Below are positions 21,093-31,954 of a stretch of 64,000 nt of DNA, one piece after another. Source of the stretch: Pictodentalium vernedei (Eukaryota > Mollusca > Scaphopoda > Dentaliida > Dentaliidae). The stretch is from assembly GCA_031216915.1 (NCBI GenBank), contig CM062292.1, forward strand, positions 205,737,262-205,801,261, given 5' to 3'. The position numbers were made by a program, and so were the translations under genes. How positions within the stretch are numbered: position 1 is the first letter of the stretch; the number at the start of each line of letters is the position of its first letter. Below the pieces are notes generated by a model, which saw nothing but the letters and a program-made list of their open reading frames with translations, was not told where the DNA came from and made no database searches.

Positions 21093-23608
21093 TTACCCTT
21101 TTAAAATTATACAAGCTTCCTGGCTGGTCAGTGAACAATGCATCCAGTATGGTACATTTAATTCCAACAGGGTGTACAAAGTTCAACAAGGTGTATGAGA
21201 ATATCATGTGACAGCTAAAAGGGGTGTACAGACATTCTATGGTACACTTCGGCGATTTTCCTTCCACTCTTTGTCTCAAACATTTTCACCAGTAATAATA
21301 AACATTCAGACTCAAAAACAAAATGAGAACAGCATTGTTTCATGAGAATATTGCGAAAACTTGAAATAAAACGTGTATGTACCCCCAATGTCCGATATTA
21401 CTGTCAAAAAGAGGGATTCTGTTGTGGTGTTTGTACAGATCCATTGTGGTTTAGAGAAACATGCAATCTCGATATAGGAGTTGTCTTTTCAGTGAAACTT
21501 ATTCAAGCACTTGTACAAATTTGAATATATAGTGTCCCCAATTCACCAAGATACATTGAAGGGAAATAACTCCAAATCATTCTTGTTATTACTTTTACCA
21601 AGGTTTTCATCACTGGAAAACCATTTAGGGATTATATAATGAAACAAAAAAAAATATAATAAAACAAAACTCAACACACTGAAGGGGCAGGGTAATAAAT
21701 TTGTCACACAGTGTTTTCAGCAGGGTGTACAGGATAGAGGAACTTTCAGCCTCAGGAAATACACATCTCAGAAAGGCAGTACATGTACAGTCATGTACAC
21801 TCTGCTGAAACACTATGTAACTAATAGTACACTGGATTGATGATTGATAACCATGAAAATAAAATGCTTACCCATCAAATGTCATTATTCATAGCTCCTG
21901 ATTCATAAAACTCAAAAAAGTAATCCAAAGTTCAACTGCTACACCCCCACTAACTGCCCTAACCCCATCACACACATACACCCTCCACACCATAGAACAG
22001 ATGAATGGACAGAAACATCTCTTCTCTTCACACTTCTATCACCTTATTCACCAAACAACCAAATAAGTCCCCATTCGGCCATGGTTAGTTAATTTTCAGT
22101 TCAGCATTATTCCAGGTTATCAGAACAAAATGTGGAATGAGGTTATAATTAACTATTATTTATATCCTCGTTGGGAAATGGCAAACTCAAGATGCATATT
22201 TTATCATTTAGCACTTACACACAGCTTCCTTGCATGTGTACAGTGTAGGTTGTCTCAGATAGTGGAACTTTCAATGGCCTGGTTGAGATAAAGAACAGTC
22301 TATAACAAAATGCACCATTAGTCAACATTTTACCGGTAATAACACCAGACTATTGCCTTATTATTGCCAGATTTCTAGAGCAACCTGGCAAAAATGAGGC
22401 AATAATCTGACATCTCGGTGAATGAGGCAGAAACATGAAATGGTGTATTCTCCTAGCCCTATAGAGGAGGAGACCCGTTTGTGGAGCCAATAATAAAGAA
22501 AAGGTGTTAATATTTTGGGCAAAAAACCAAAATGAGGTGAATAATGCTAAAGCAAAAATTAATTAATCATGATCTTAACTTGAATGTGACTCAAAAGAAA
22601 CCATCAACCAATAGGATGATGCACACAAACTTAACAAAGATACATGTAACCACAATTAAATGTAAGAAGCGACCATAGGAATGCCAAATGCCAATTATGC
22701 AATAAGTCAGTGCGGAAATATCTCCAATCTACATCGCCACATACAAAATCATCATCCTGAAGAGTACAAAACTCTTCTTGAAAAAGACTGAACTGTAACA
22801 CCTGCAAAGCGATTCAGATTCAAGGTACATGTAAGAGAAAAGTATGAATTCACTTAATGCTCTGTTGATGTTGGGAATCCTGGGATTGCAGGGAAAGGGT
22901 TGAATTGATATTAATAAAAAGTTAGCCGTACATACCGGTCATACAAAGTGTCCATCAAAAATTTGAAAAGACTGAAAACTAAAAATCCACAAAATGCTTA
23001 TACATGCAAAACATGCGTGGCTGTGTTTTATTTTTTCGAAGTAATGGGAATTCTCAGAATTCAGTGAATACTCTCGGATAATGATAACTTATGCAAACCG
23101 AAAGTAAAAATGGGCATGGAAATCAGGTCAGGTAATTTGCATAACCTCTACTGTGATTAGTAGATCAATGATTCTGTGATTTGTAGTTAGCTCCTTTCTA
23201 GTACAAATGTCAACTTGTCAAGTCAGCTTATGAATTGGATATCTGCCTTTCTGAATGTAAAAGGTATGTTTCAAAGGTCTCAACTTCTCAATGATTCTGG
23301 GCAGATGCTTTCTGAAATTCTGGCCCTCTTCACTTATCTTCACGTCAGGCAATACATCAATGGCGTGAATGAAAATGAAAAACAAATTTGGCAAGAAAGT
23401 TGAATCACAAATTGTTTGTGTCAAACGACTTACGACTGTATGTTTGAGCCCTAACCACCTCCTGACACACTCCTGACGTCTGTATCTACACCCTTGGGGT
23501 TCAATGACTTTTTATGAAGGCATATGCAGATTGCAGATGTAATTTTTTGTTCATCGAATTTACAGGAAACAATCATAATAGTTTTATTTAATTTCTGGTC
23601 TATTTGTT
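21093..23608. other. PSMB4 intron 1 or 2 (relative to first exon found), nothing recognised
   Basis: About 2.5 kb of AT-rich sequence. Only short chance open frames, no splice-bounded exon, and no repeat boundary I can support. It includes short A-runs near 21645-21660. Confidence 0.4.
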
Positions 23609-23808
23609 TATTTATTGGGGTTTAATGACACTTTTGATAGCCAGAGTCACCTCTTGTCGGACGGGTGGAGGAAGCTGGGGTATCTGAAGAGAACCACCAA
23701 TCAAAGGCGAGCAACTGTCAGATTCCCCAGTTGGGATTAAGTGTCTTGCCCAAGGACTTCTCAGCTTACAGCCTGTATCTCTACCTAAAGAGCCACCATG
23801 CAACCACG
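23609..23808 (-). mobile_element. tRNA-derived SINE, copy 3 (internally deleted)
   Basis: On the minus strand: degenerate head, then CCTTGGGCAAGACACTT, then a jump to the CAGTTGCTCGCC block and CCTCCACCCGTCCGACAAGAGG, ending in an A/T-rich ATAAACAAATA tail. About 100 bp of the middle is missing relative to 31593-31941. Confidence 0.75.
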
Positions 23809-23919
23809 TCATTTCTAGTTCACTTGTTTGTTACTTAACATGTGTTAGTGCTTCCTGTCCCAGTTCAATGCATAAGATATGGAAAATATGTATTGTGTTA
23901 CAAATATGGAAACTGAAAC

Positions 23920-24147
23920 GTTAAAAAATTTATAGTAATTTATATATTTTTTATACTTACCAATGACCCAGACTTAGCTGGTGCTAACTCTAACAAAACC
24001 AGGGCCAAACACAAATTTTGCCCCCCAATCCCCAAAATTTGCATCCAAAACAAAAAGAAATCATGTCCTAAAGGACCTCCATACTACACCTCTACTGCGC
24101 ATGCGCAGTGACGCAGACGTCCCGAAATTGGCTCCAATTATCATTCT
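23920..24147 (+). repeat. DIRS copy 2 left inverted terminal repeat
   Basis: Inverted relative to 30653-30854 from about 23958 on, preceded by an AT-rich extension. Positions 23920-23973 are repeated in reverse in the ICR. Confidence 0.93.
24094..24109. promoter_or_regulatory. NRF1-type palindrome in left ITR
   Basis: ACTGCGCATGCGCAGT, identical to the motif in the other three ITRs even though the surrounding bases differ between copies. Confidence 0.6.
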
Positions 24148-24222
24148 TACTGGCAGTGCCTGGTCAGCGCTATGTACTCAGCGGGGAGGCAAGAGTTCCC
24201 AACTCCAGGGAGGGCCATCCCC

Positions 24223-24304
24223 GTCTGGGTCATTGGTAAGTATAAAAAATATATAAATTACTATAAATTTTTTAACATTTTTATACTGTACCAATGACCC
24301 AGAC
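24223..24304. repeat. DIRS copy 2 internal complementary region (82 bp)
   Basis: 24223-24276 is the reverse complement of the left terminus (23920-23973). 24277-24304 is the reverse complement of the right terminus (30827-30854). The two halves abut with no gap, so the ICR matches the joined ends of the element exactly. It fixes both element boundaries to the base. Confidence 0.95.
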
Positions 24305-24909
24305 TTAGCTGAATAGTAAACAGGCTGGAGGGCCTAGGACATAGAGGAAAATCCAATAAGCTCAACTATATAGTAAAGAGGTAACCCCTTAAGGAGAAAA
24401 GGAGTATTAGGCTTTACATGTATCTTTCTTATTTAATATTAAATTAGAAAGATACACTACCCTTAATAATTGAGCACAATAACATTCATGTTCTCTATTA
24501 ACATCCAGTATAACCCTTATACTAATTATTTTTAAAGCAAGCCAATAAATAAAGTAGTCCAGAGAATTGAGACTCTTTATAGTCATTTAAAAGTGTCCGA
24601 GTATTGTATATTAAAGCCCGTTTGACACTTGACATATACAAATGCTTCACACCGAGCTACACTTTAAAAATAAGACATGAATGAATTTAAACATTAATAT
24701 TACACTTTAAAACCATCCCGGAAGCGACTCAGAAATACTGACTTGGAGGAGACATTCCCTTGCTTTTCACTATAAAGCAGGTGACCTAAGGGAACACCCC
24801 CCCCCCCCCCCCTTCCCCTTGCCCTGGGTCAAATAGCCCAGAGCGAAGAGGGCAGCCGGACGGAGTCACTGCCGAAACAGAAAGCCTGCATAACTATAGT
24901 TGCAACTGT
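24305..24909. other. DIRS copy 2 spacer between YR stop and ICR
   Basis: Noncoding and AT-rich, with a poly-C tract at about 24797-24813 followed by CTTGCCCTGGGTCAAATAGC, a stretch conserved in copy 1 (about 6600-6650). Confidence 0.7.
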
Positions 24910-26250
24910 TTAGTGGACGACATTCTGAGCAACAGATAACAGACCTAAACAATGCAGGTCTCCAGAAATGGACTCAATATTTCTGAGATAAAAATTCGTA
25001 AATGTGGATGGCTGAGACCAATAAGCAGCCTTCATTAAATCTGTAATAGCAACACTATTAGCATAAGCCCAGGAAGTAGAAAGAGCTCTTACTTCATGAG
25101 CAGAAATCTTAAGCACAGACTGCTGAGAAGAAGATAAATCTTCATAAGCAGTACGGATAGTTAACTGAATCCATCTAGCAATAGAATGGACTGAAATGTC
25201 CTTTCTATTAGGCATCAAAGACAGAAAGAAACGTTTCCGTCCCTTTCTGATAAACTGAGATCTCTGTTTATAGATACGTAATGCTCTAACAGGACAGAGT
25301 AAAGGCCTACGCCCGTCTGAAGACGGAAGAGCCTTAATAACAATAGGTTCCGGATATTTATTAGGAGCCTGATTCTTAGCTAAAAAACCCACATTAGTAG
25401 TGAAGGTGATAGTGTTCCCAACACTACGATAATGAGAATCATCCACCGATAGTGCATGAAGCTCACTGACTCTTCTAGCAGAAGAGAAAGCTAAGAGAAA
25501 AGCTGTCTTATAAGATAAGAATTTGAAATCTACTGTCCCAAGAGGTTCAAATGGCTTTTCCTTCAATTTAAGAAGAACCCAAGCTAAATTCCACTTAGGA
25601 ATTAATCTAAGAGTTCTGGGTCTATTTATCGAAAAGTTTCTAACCAACTTCGATAAAGAGACATTAGATCCAATTTGTAAACTATCATGATGTGCATAGG
25701 TATCAGATAACATAGATCTATAACCCTTTATAGTAACAGGCTGCAGTTTGATTTCGTCAAACAAGTATACTAGAAAGTTTGCAATGTCTGGTATAGAGGG
25801 ATCGAATATATCTACAGAATGATCCCTACACCAACGACGAAAAACCTTCCACTTAGCCGCATAGTTTAGCGAAGAGGAGGTCCTCCTACAGTTAGAAATC
25901 GCGTCCACTGCTCGTCCTGTAAAATGCTTGCCATGCAAGAAGGACCACACAACGGAAAAACGTGAAGGTTGAGACATTGCGGGTTGTGATGGAGTTGGCG
26001 CGATTTCCCCTGCGAAAGAAGATCCTCCTGTGGAGGAAGCTTCCGCGGTAGGTCCCACAACAGACACCTGAGTAGATTTATCCACGGTCTCTGTGGCGAC
26101 AGAGATGCTACCAACAGAATCTTGCAATGAGATTGTTTTATCTTTAGCAATACTTGTTGAATTAACGGCGCTGGAGGATATGCATATCCTATCATTCCGT
26201 CCCAAGGGATCGACAGAGCGTCTACTGCAAATGCTCTTGGATCCGGACAC
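24910..26250 (-). CDS. DIRS tyrosine recombinase (446 aa)
   Basis: Site-specific tyrosine recombinase that integrates the circular double-stranded cDNA of DIRS elements. Residues 1-95 are a Ser/Thr-rich leader. About 98-210 form the SAM-like DNA-binding part (TGRAVDAIS, WCRDH). About 240-425 are the catalytic domain, with SSARRVSELHAL (active-site Arg, probably R260), SAHEVRALSTSWA (H385 and R388), then AAYWSQPSTFTNFYLR with W411 and nucleophile Tyr421. All catalytic residues are present and the length is typical. The start overlaps the end of the RT/RNase H ORF by 29 bases in another frame, so expression may need reinitiation, frameshift or an internal start. Initiation at 26250 is unproven. 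Confidence 0.93.
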   Translation of the reverse strand: MSGSKSICSRRSVDPLGRNDRICISSSAVNSTSIAKDKTISLQDSVGSISVATETVDKSTQVSVVGPTAEASSTGGSSFAGEIAPTPSQPAMSQPSRFSVVWSFLHGKHFTGRAVDAISNCRRTSSSLNYAAKWKVFRRWCRDHSVDIFDPSIPDIANFLVYLFDEIKLQPVTIKGYRSMLSDTYAHHDSLQIGSNVSLSKLVRNFSINRPRTLRLIPKWNLAWVLLKLKEKPFEPLGTVDFKFLSYKTAFLLAFSSARRVSELHALSVDDSHYRSVGNTITFTTNVGFLAKNQAPNKYPEPIVIKALPSSDGRRPLLCPVRALRIYKQRSQFIRKGRKRFFLSLMPNRKDISVHSIARWIQLTIRTAYEDLSSSQQSVLKISAHEVRALSTSWAYANSVAITDLMKAAYWSQPSTFTNFYLRNIESISGDLHCLGLLSVAQNVVH

Positions 26251-28180
26251 GGAGACACATACGTCTGCAACTGATTGTTGAGATGTGTCGCAAATAATCT
26301 ATCATTGGCCGTTCCCATTGGTAGCAAATCTGATTGAATACTTGTTTGTTGAGAGTCCACTCCGACGGCAACAAGCGACCCTTTCGTGAAAGGGAGTCTG
26401 CTAGCACATTCAGACGACCCGGTATGTGACGGACCGAAAGAAGAACGTGATGTTCTAATGCAAACAGAAGGATTCTTTCCGTTAGATTGAACAACGGAAC
26501 TGAATGAGTGCCTCCCTGATTCCGTATATACGCCACTACTGTCGTATTGTCGGATAGGATTTGGACATGAGCATCGTGAATAATGTCCATCCAGTGACGT
26601 AACGCAAGCCAAATTGACATCATTTCCTTGATGTTTATGTGCTTGCACAGGAATTGCGGATCCCAAAGACCCTGGCATCTCGAATCCGTTGGGATTAATG
26701 ATGCACCCCAACCTGTTTGACTGGCATCCGTCATAACGGTAAAACTCGGATCCGGCAACTGCAGCGGAACTCCTTGAGTTAACCACTGAATGTTTGCCCA
26801 AGTCTGAATCTCTTGTTTCACTTGATCTGACAAGAGAACGTCTACATCGAGCGAATGAATTTTCACACTCCAATTCTGAGTCAGGAAAATCTGAAGAGGA
26901 CGTGTGCGTAACCGCCCCATCGGAATGAGATCCGCGGCGGCTCCGCACAGACCTATCAGTCTCATCAATTCTCTCGCTGTGACTTTGTCTGCGTGCAGAC
27001 AATAGCGAGCGTAACAACTGACTAATTTCGCTCTGGTTAACGGCAGACGAACGAGATTGTTGTGCGTCTCGAAGCTCATTCCCAGATGAGTGAATGACTT
27101 GGACGGCACCAGATCCGACTTCTCCTCGTTTACTATAAAACCGAGACGTCGGAGCAATAGAAGAAGATTCTGAACATCGTTCTGAAGCGTTAACTCGTTG
27201 CCGTACCTCTGAAGAATGTCGTCCAGGTAGGCCGACGTTACCGCAGACGAATGAGCTCGGAAGTAGATCATTACCGAGTTCATTACCCGAGTGAAAGCCC
27301 AGGGTGCTAGATTCAATCCGAAGCACATCGCCCGGAATTGATACACCACTCCTAGGACTGCGAAGCGTAGATACTTTCGGAATGTCGGATGTACCATGAC
27401 GTGAAAGTACGCATCTTTGAGATCTATGCTCGTTGCATAATCGTTCACCCGAATACTCGCTCTGACCGATCGAATCGTCTCCATATAAAACTTCGGAGCG
27501 ACGATCAGCTTGTTTATCCAGCTCAAATCTATGACTGGACGGAACGAGCCGTCTGGTTTCGGAACCAGAAACAGATGGCTGTAGAATCCCGGAGATTCCT
27601 GGTTTTCTACGACCTCTACCGCGTTCTTCATTAAAAGAGACTGCACCTCTGATAACAGAGCGTCTCTTTTCTGCGGATTTGACGGAAGATGAGTCCACTT
27701 TGGACTTCGAGTTAATGGAGGCTTTCGTTTGAAGGATATCTTTAGACCTTCCGAAGTCACTCCCCTCACCCAAGGGTCATCCGTAATCGACGCCCATTCT
27801 TGTGAAAAGCTCGACAACCTTCCGCCAACCGGAACGCGATAGAGGTTTAAGCCATCACCTCCTGGACCTGCGAGGCCTGCGGTAGGAGAAACCACGTCTT
27901 CCACGACCCGCACCTCGCCCCGTCGACCTCGGGGCGTCCGACCGATTGTCCCGGCCTGAAGGACGTCCCGAACGAGAGTCGCTATCCTGACGGTCTCTCG
28001 AATAAGACCAAGAGGACGCACCGGAACCTCTATAGGAACCTCTCTTGGGCGCATTAGACCCAGAAGTGCCTGTCTTATTCGTGTCTGCTGTATCCAACTT
28101 CTTAGGAGCAGATTTGAACAACAGAGAATCCTTAGCTTTCTTTGTAATTTTATCATAAATAGCGGAAAGCTTGCCGTCAA
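26222..28180 (-). CDS. DIRS reverse transcriptase-RNase H ORF (652 codons)
   Basis: Makes the element cDNA and degrades the RNA template. The RT palm spans about residues 195-375: LFLVPKPDGSFRPVIDLSWI, SIDLKDAYFHV (Asp253), FGLNLAPWAFTRVM and catalytic AYLDDIL (Asp320/321 region). RNase H follows at about 478-600: MTDAS (D485), KEMMSIW (E519), LSDNTT (D544) and ADSLSRK (D595), the full D-E-D-D set. The first ~115 codons overlap the gag C-terminus in another frame and read as Arg-rich filler, so the genuine product probably begins later (near DDPWVRG) or is made by frameshifting from gag. Uninterrupted through both enzymatic domains. Confidence 0.94.
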   Translation of the reverse strand: MTASFPLFMIKLQRKLRILCCSNLLLRSWIQQTRIRQALLGLMRPREVPIEVPVRPLGLIRETVRIATLVRDVLQAGTIGRTPRGRRGEVRVVEDVVSPTAGLAGPGGDGLNLYRVPVGGRLSSFSQEWASITDDPWVRGVTSEGLKISFKRKPPLTRSPKWTHLPSNPQKRDALLSEVQSLLMKNAVEVVENQESPGFYSHLFLVPKPDGSFRPVIDLSWINKLIVAPKFYMETIRSVRASIRVNDYATSIDLKDAYFHVMVHPTFRKYLRFAVLGVVYQFRAMCFGLNLAPWAFTRVMNSVMIYFRAHSSAVTSAYLDDILQRYGNELTLQNDVQNLLLLLRRLGFIVNEEKSDLVPSKSFTHLGMSFETHNNLVRLPLTRAKLVSCYARYCLHADKVTARELMRLIGLCGAAADLIPMGRLRTRPLQIFLTQNWSVKIHSLDVDVLLSDQVKQEIQTWANIQWLTQGVPLQLPDPSFTVMTDASQTGWGASLIPTDSRCQGLWDPQFLCKHINIKEMMSIWLALRHWMDIIHDAHVQILSDNTTVVAYIRNQGGTHSVPLFNLTERILLFALEHHVLLSVRHIPGRLNVLADSLSRKGRLLPSEWTLNKQVFNQICYQWERPMIDYLRHISTISCRRMCLRVRIQEHLQ

Positions 28181-29818
28181 AGAGAAGTTCTCCTGAGACC
28201 GAAGCGACTCTAAGAGAGTTCTTCACCTTAGAATCCACTAGTGTGGATGTAGCTAGGGCTGCGTCACGTCTAACCAACTCCAGATTTGCCACTGAAAGGG
28301 CGGAGTTACACGTGGAATAAGCTACTGCCCTTGAAAGAAGTCTTAAAGAGGATTGTATATCCTGAAACTCTTTCCCCTGAAGGCGCAGTGATAATGCCTT
28401 AGTAAGGTGATCTGCGTAAGATAAGGCATCTAAATTCTAAATTGGCTCTGTTAGACGCAATAGCTGTTTCCAACACCGCGGTTGGAATAGAAGCTGACGA
28501 CGGTAATGATAGCTCTAAGTCTTCCGCCTCGTCGTCCATACGCAGAGGAACTCTCGGTATATCCTGTCCTGCCGTATCGAATTTATTCCTTGCATTAATG
28601 AAAGGCAGGTTGAGAGTATTAGCGGACAAGAAACCTGCTTTCCCCGTCCTGGAAGCAAGTTTAAATATAGCGTCGTTCAATAATTCAAATGTTCTTGCAA
28701 CATTATTGGACTGCGACGGAAACTCGGGAGCGATGTCCCTGAACCGCTCAAAAAATTCAGAGTCCAATGACGCTATAATTCTCTTGTCCGGAAGCGCAGC
28801 AGTCTGGCCCGACGGAACAACTTGAGGGAGAAAGTGCTGGATGAAGTCCACGGCAGCTTTATGTTGTTCCGAAAGGGATAGCTCCAAGTTATCCGTATCC
28901 CTTTCACCATCCGGTCGGACCTCATGATGTTCCCGGTCGTCCGCCCCCGATGCTTCGGCGGAGCGTACCGACCCAGCGCCGTCGGATAATTCTCGATCCG
29001 ACACCGTTTCTGTCGGCTGCTGGGATGCTGCGATAAGCTGTGCTATCTGCACAAGAATGTCTGGCGTCGAGACCTGCGGAGGCGCAGTCTTTCGCTGCTT
29101 CGCCGAGGGCAGCTCCGCATCAGATGGCTCCCGCATACTTTTCCTATGCGAACGTCCGGAGTCCATCGGTCTCGAATCCCTGGCTGCCGGATGGTGTGAC
29201 CTGGTCGCCGAAGAATCCTTGATCGGCGAAGCTGGTAATATATCGGCGGTCACGCAGCCAAGGTGCGGTCGTGTGCGCTGACGAGAAGAGGAAGCCTTAA
29301 CAGTCTCTGCGGACTGCTTATACAACGGAGCGTCCCGAGCGACGGACGTATGCTCCGCTAAAGACACATTTTGTACCACAACATCTGGTCCCAGATGTTG
29401 TTGTACGAGAGAGGGGCCTCTCTCGCTCGCGGCCCGGCTGGACCTGGACGAGCTAGGAACCGGACTCAAGCTCTGAATTCATTTGTGACGACGGACGCAC
29501 ACTTGAAGAAGATAACATGGAAACAACACCCTGTTCTGGTTCCTCTGAAATAGAAACTGAGAGAGTAGAGTGACCTTGCGGAGAAAGAGCCGGCATCGCT
29601 CTTTCTCCAGAAACAACATATCGTGACACACGTTTCCAATGTTTCTCATCCCAATGTTCACATATAGGACAGGGATTAATGCGAGAACACTGACTACAAT
29701 TAATACAATGATCATGAAAGTCAGAGGAAGATTTCTTCCTATAACAATTTGAACAACGTCCCTTCATTGTGAAAGAACAACAATAAGTCCTAGTTACTCG
29801 CAAAAACCCCTGACACAA
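27855..29818 (-). pseudogene. DIRS gag-like ORF in three frames (interrupted)
   Basis: Three adjoining open frames together look like one gag-like protein. 29818-29453 carries a Cys/His-rich N-terminal segment (CSNC, HCINCSQC, CPICEHW) that could bind zinc. About 29467-28399 is a Ser/Arg-rich middle, then a helical region (FFERFRDIAPEF, FELLNDAIFKLAS). 28292-27855 ends in an Arg/Gly/Ser-rich basic tail (GRGAGRGRRGFSYRR) suited to RNA binding. The second break is explained by a 7-bp tandem duplication (CTAAATT at 28430-28436 and 28437-28443). The first break, around 29453-29470, is a frame change I cannot pin to one event; the codon at 29467-29469 is TTG, not ATG. Assignment as gag rests on position and composition. 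Confidence 0.75.
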
Positions 29819-30652
29819 AGATACATAATAACATGATCCATTAATAAATGAAAAAACAATTGCAAAACAAAATAATTTTGAAAAAATATTTTTTCAGCGA
29901 AGCCCAAGTTGCTGAAAAGTAACGTTGAGCCCCGATGGATCCGATGGCAAAGTGTGGTCAAAAATTTTAAATTTATATTAAATAATTAATGAGACACTTT
30001 CGGATAATATAAATGTATCTTATAGTGAGATAAACTACAGCAAAGGCAAACAGCCCCCCTCAAAAAAGGCTGTTGCCAATGAAAACAAACAGTGTAAAAA
30101 CACCAGAAAACATGACTCCAGGCACTGAAAAAACTGGCCCGGAATCAGTCATCAATTACACTCTATCTGATGCAAAACAGAGACTCCCAGGGGAGAATCT
30201 GCAGAACATCAGATGGAAGATGCAGAACACAAACGTTATACACCCATGGGTGAAAACGTAACTATGGGGAAAATAACAGAAAACATTCTGTAACCAAGCA
30301 ACTCTCCCAGGAAATTTTAGAAATGAAATTTCTCAAAAATATGCCAAAAGCATGGGAGAATTGCAAGGGGGGACTTTAGAAGGCTAGGGGAGAGGAAACA
30401 CTGAATAAGCAGTGCAACAATTAGCAAGAATGACAACAAGAGGCCCATGCCTCGAAAATAGGCAACTTAACATAATTTCATCAAAAAATTTTAAGTACAG
30501 CCCTGATTATTTTTTGTCACTTCTTTTTCCTCTCCTCCTTCTATCCTCCTTAGAATCACATTTTCTCCAAAAATTACGTGTCTGGCATCCTTTAAACTGA
30601 GATTTACAAGCACAAAGATCAGTGAGATGTTGACTGATGAAGGGCCAAACAG
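29819..30652. other. DIRS copy 2 5' leader region
   Basis: AT-rich noncoding stretch between right ITR and gag, collinear with about 11690-12557 of copy 1. It includes AAAATATTTTTTCAG and a GATGCAAAACAGAGACT segment present in both copies. Confidence 0.7.
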
Positions 30653-30854
30653 AGAATGATAATTGGCGCCAATTTCGGGACGTCTGCATCACTGCGCATG
30701 CGCAGTAGAGGCGTAGTATGGAGGTCCTTTAGGACATGATTTCTTTTTGTTTTGGATGCAAATTTTGGGGATTGGGGGGCAAAATTTGTGTTTGGCCCTG
30801 GTTTTGTTAGAGTTAGCAGCAGCTAAGTCTGGGTCATTGGTACAGTATAAAAAT
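30653..30854 (-). repeat. DIRS copy 2 right inverted terminal repeat
   Basis: Reverse complement of the left ITR body. It ends CAGTATAAAAAT at 30854 and contains the NRF1-type palindrome at 30691-30706. It is upstream of gag and so is the likely promoter end. Confidence 0.93.
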
Positions 30855-31592
30855 AAAGTTGTTTTTGTCCAAAACCGAACTGAAACCGAACCGAGGGAAA
30901 ATTTAAAAACTGATAGATCTGGTGAAGTGGTCGACCAGGCTGATTTTTTTTACTGGGGCTGATTTATTTTTTTACACTTGCATGTGCTTATAAAATTGAT
31001 ATTTCAAGTATTATTTATATATTATTATTTGTATTATTTGATGATTTGTTATGAATAAAGATTAATAATTTTGACCTAATTGTCTTTTATTAATTTGCTA
31101 TAGGCTATTAACCAGGCAATATTAATACCATGTTGATCCGTGTTTTGCATCTTGGCACATATTCGTGATTTAGACCCCTCCCACATTTCTGCATGTTGAA
31201 AACAAGGTGCCCTATCCATGTTCAAGCCTACTCCCTCAGTTTCAAAGACTTTAAAAGTTGGTGGTGCGCAAGTGAATTTGAAGTGAAATTAGGTGAGTAG
31301 AAATGTGTTGTCATTACCCAGAGGATGATGCAGATTTCCTTTTTCATCTAACGTTCAGGAAATGCATTGTTGACTGTCTTGGTATGTCGAAGGTGGGTAA
31401 GTGATTTTATTTTATTAAAATAAAATCCATTCCGAAGCAAACACGGTGTTGTTTTTATTTTCACGAATTGACTTTGCTGAAGATCAACAAACTTGACATC
31501 ATGCACTCTCACTTGTCAATTATTCCCTAAAAATGCCCATAATATAAATCACTCATGAAGAATTAACACATGAACCAGTATGTGTTCAGTGT
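30855..31592. other. PSMB4 intron, nothing recognised
   Basis: AT-rich flank of the DIRS element. Several TATTATT stretches; no exon or repeat boundary that I can support, other than the SINE target duplication at 31580-31592. Confidence 0.4.
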
Positions 31593-31941
31593 GGGGGCGC
31601 GGTGGCTCAGTTGGTAGAGGTGCAGGCTGCAAGGCGAGAGGTCCTCGGTTCGAATCCCACCTGCGGCAACCGCGTTGTGTCCTTGGGCGAGACACTTCAC
31701 CCCCGTTGCACGGTGACGCTGTGTACTAAGGCGTACTGCACGTCGATGGTGCACCTGTCTTCAACCAATGCTAACCCTGCTTGTGTGGAGTTGGTATGTT
31801 GGGGAGCTGACAGTTGCTCGCCATTGCTCGGTGGTTCTCTCCGGGTACTCCGGCTTCCTCCACCCGTAAAACTGTCACGGTCATGGTTAGCCATTGTGCA
31901 GAAATATGTGACCTTAAACACCAATAAATAAATAATAAATA
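31593..31941 (+). mobile_element. tRNA-derived SINE, copy 4 (full length, 13-bp TSD)
   Basis: A tRNA-like head with A box GTGGCTCAGTTGGTAGAG and B box GGTTCGAATCCC (RNA polymerase III internal promoter) is followed by the central GTGTCCTTGGGCGAGACACT block. A long unique middle follows, then a 3' part with CCACCCGTAAAACTGTCACG and an AATAAATAAATAAT tail. Perfect 13-bp direct repeats ATGTGTTCAGTGT flank it (31580-31592 and 31942-31954), proving LINE-type retroposition. It is the youngest-looking of the four copies (others at 13948, 18301 and 23609, all minus). Confidence 0.95.
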
Positions 31942-31954
31942 ATGTGTTCAGTGT

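Larger units (their letters stand above)
23920..30854 (-). mobile_element. DIRS-type retrotransposon, copy 2 (6.9 kb, nearly complete)
   Basis: Structure read 5'-3' on the minus strand: ITR (30854-30653), leader, gag-like ORF (interrupted), RT/RNase H ORF, overlapping tyrosine recombinase ORF, noncoding spacer, ICR (24304-24223), ITR (24147-23920). Every hallmark of a DIRS1-like element is present. No DNA methyltransferase-like domain was recognised. It lies in the 20.6-kb PSMB4 intron, sense orientation. RT/RH and YR frames are open with catalytic residues intact, while the gag frame carries at least one clear indel, so this copy is probably no longer autonomous. Confidence 0.96.

Noticed and set aside
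25866-27773. A 635-codon frame overlapping the DIRS RT/RNase H region on the same strand
   Set aside because: It is out of register with the enzymatic frame, Ser/Arg-rich, shows no family motif, and only becomes recombinase-like through overlap at its end. It is a shadow of the real ORF.
29453-29469. Start of the middle gag frame at 29469
   Set aside because: The codon there is TTG, not ATG, and the frame is better explained as a continuation of gag after a frame change.
31593-31668. A tRNA gene
   Set aside because: The A and B boxes are good, but the sequence continues directly into a SINE body with an A/T-rich tail and flanking 13-bp duplication, so it is a SINE head.
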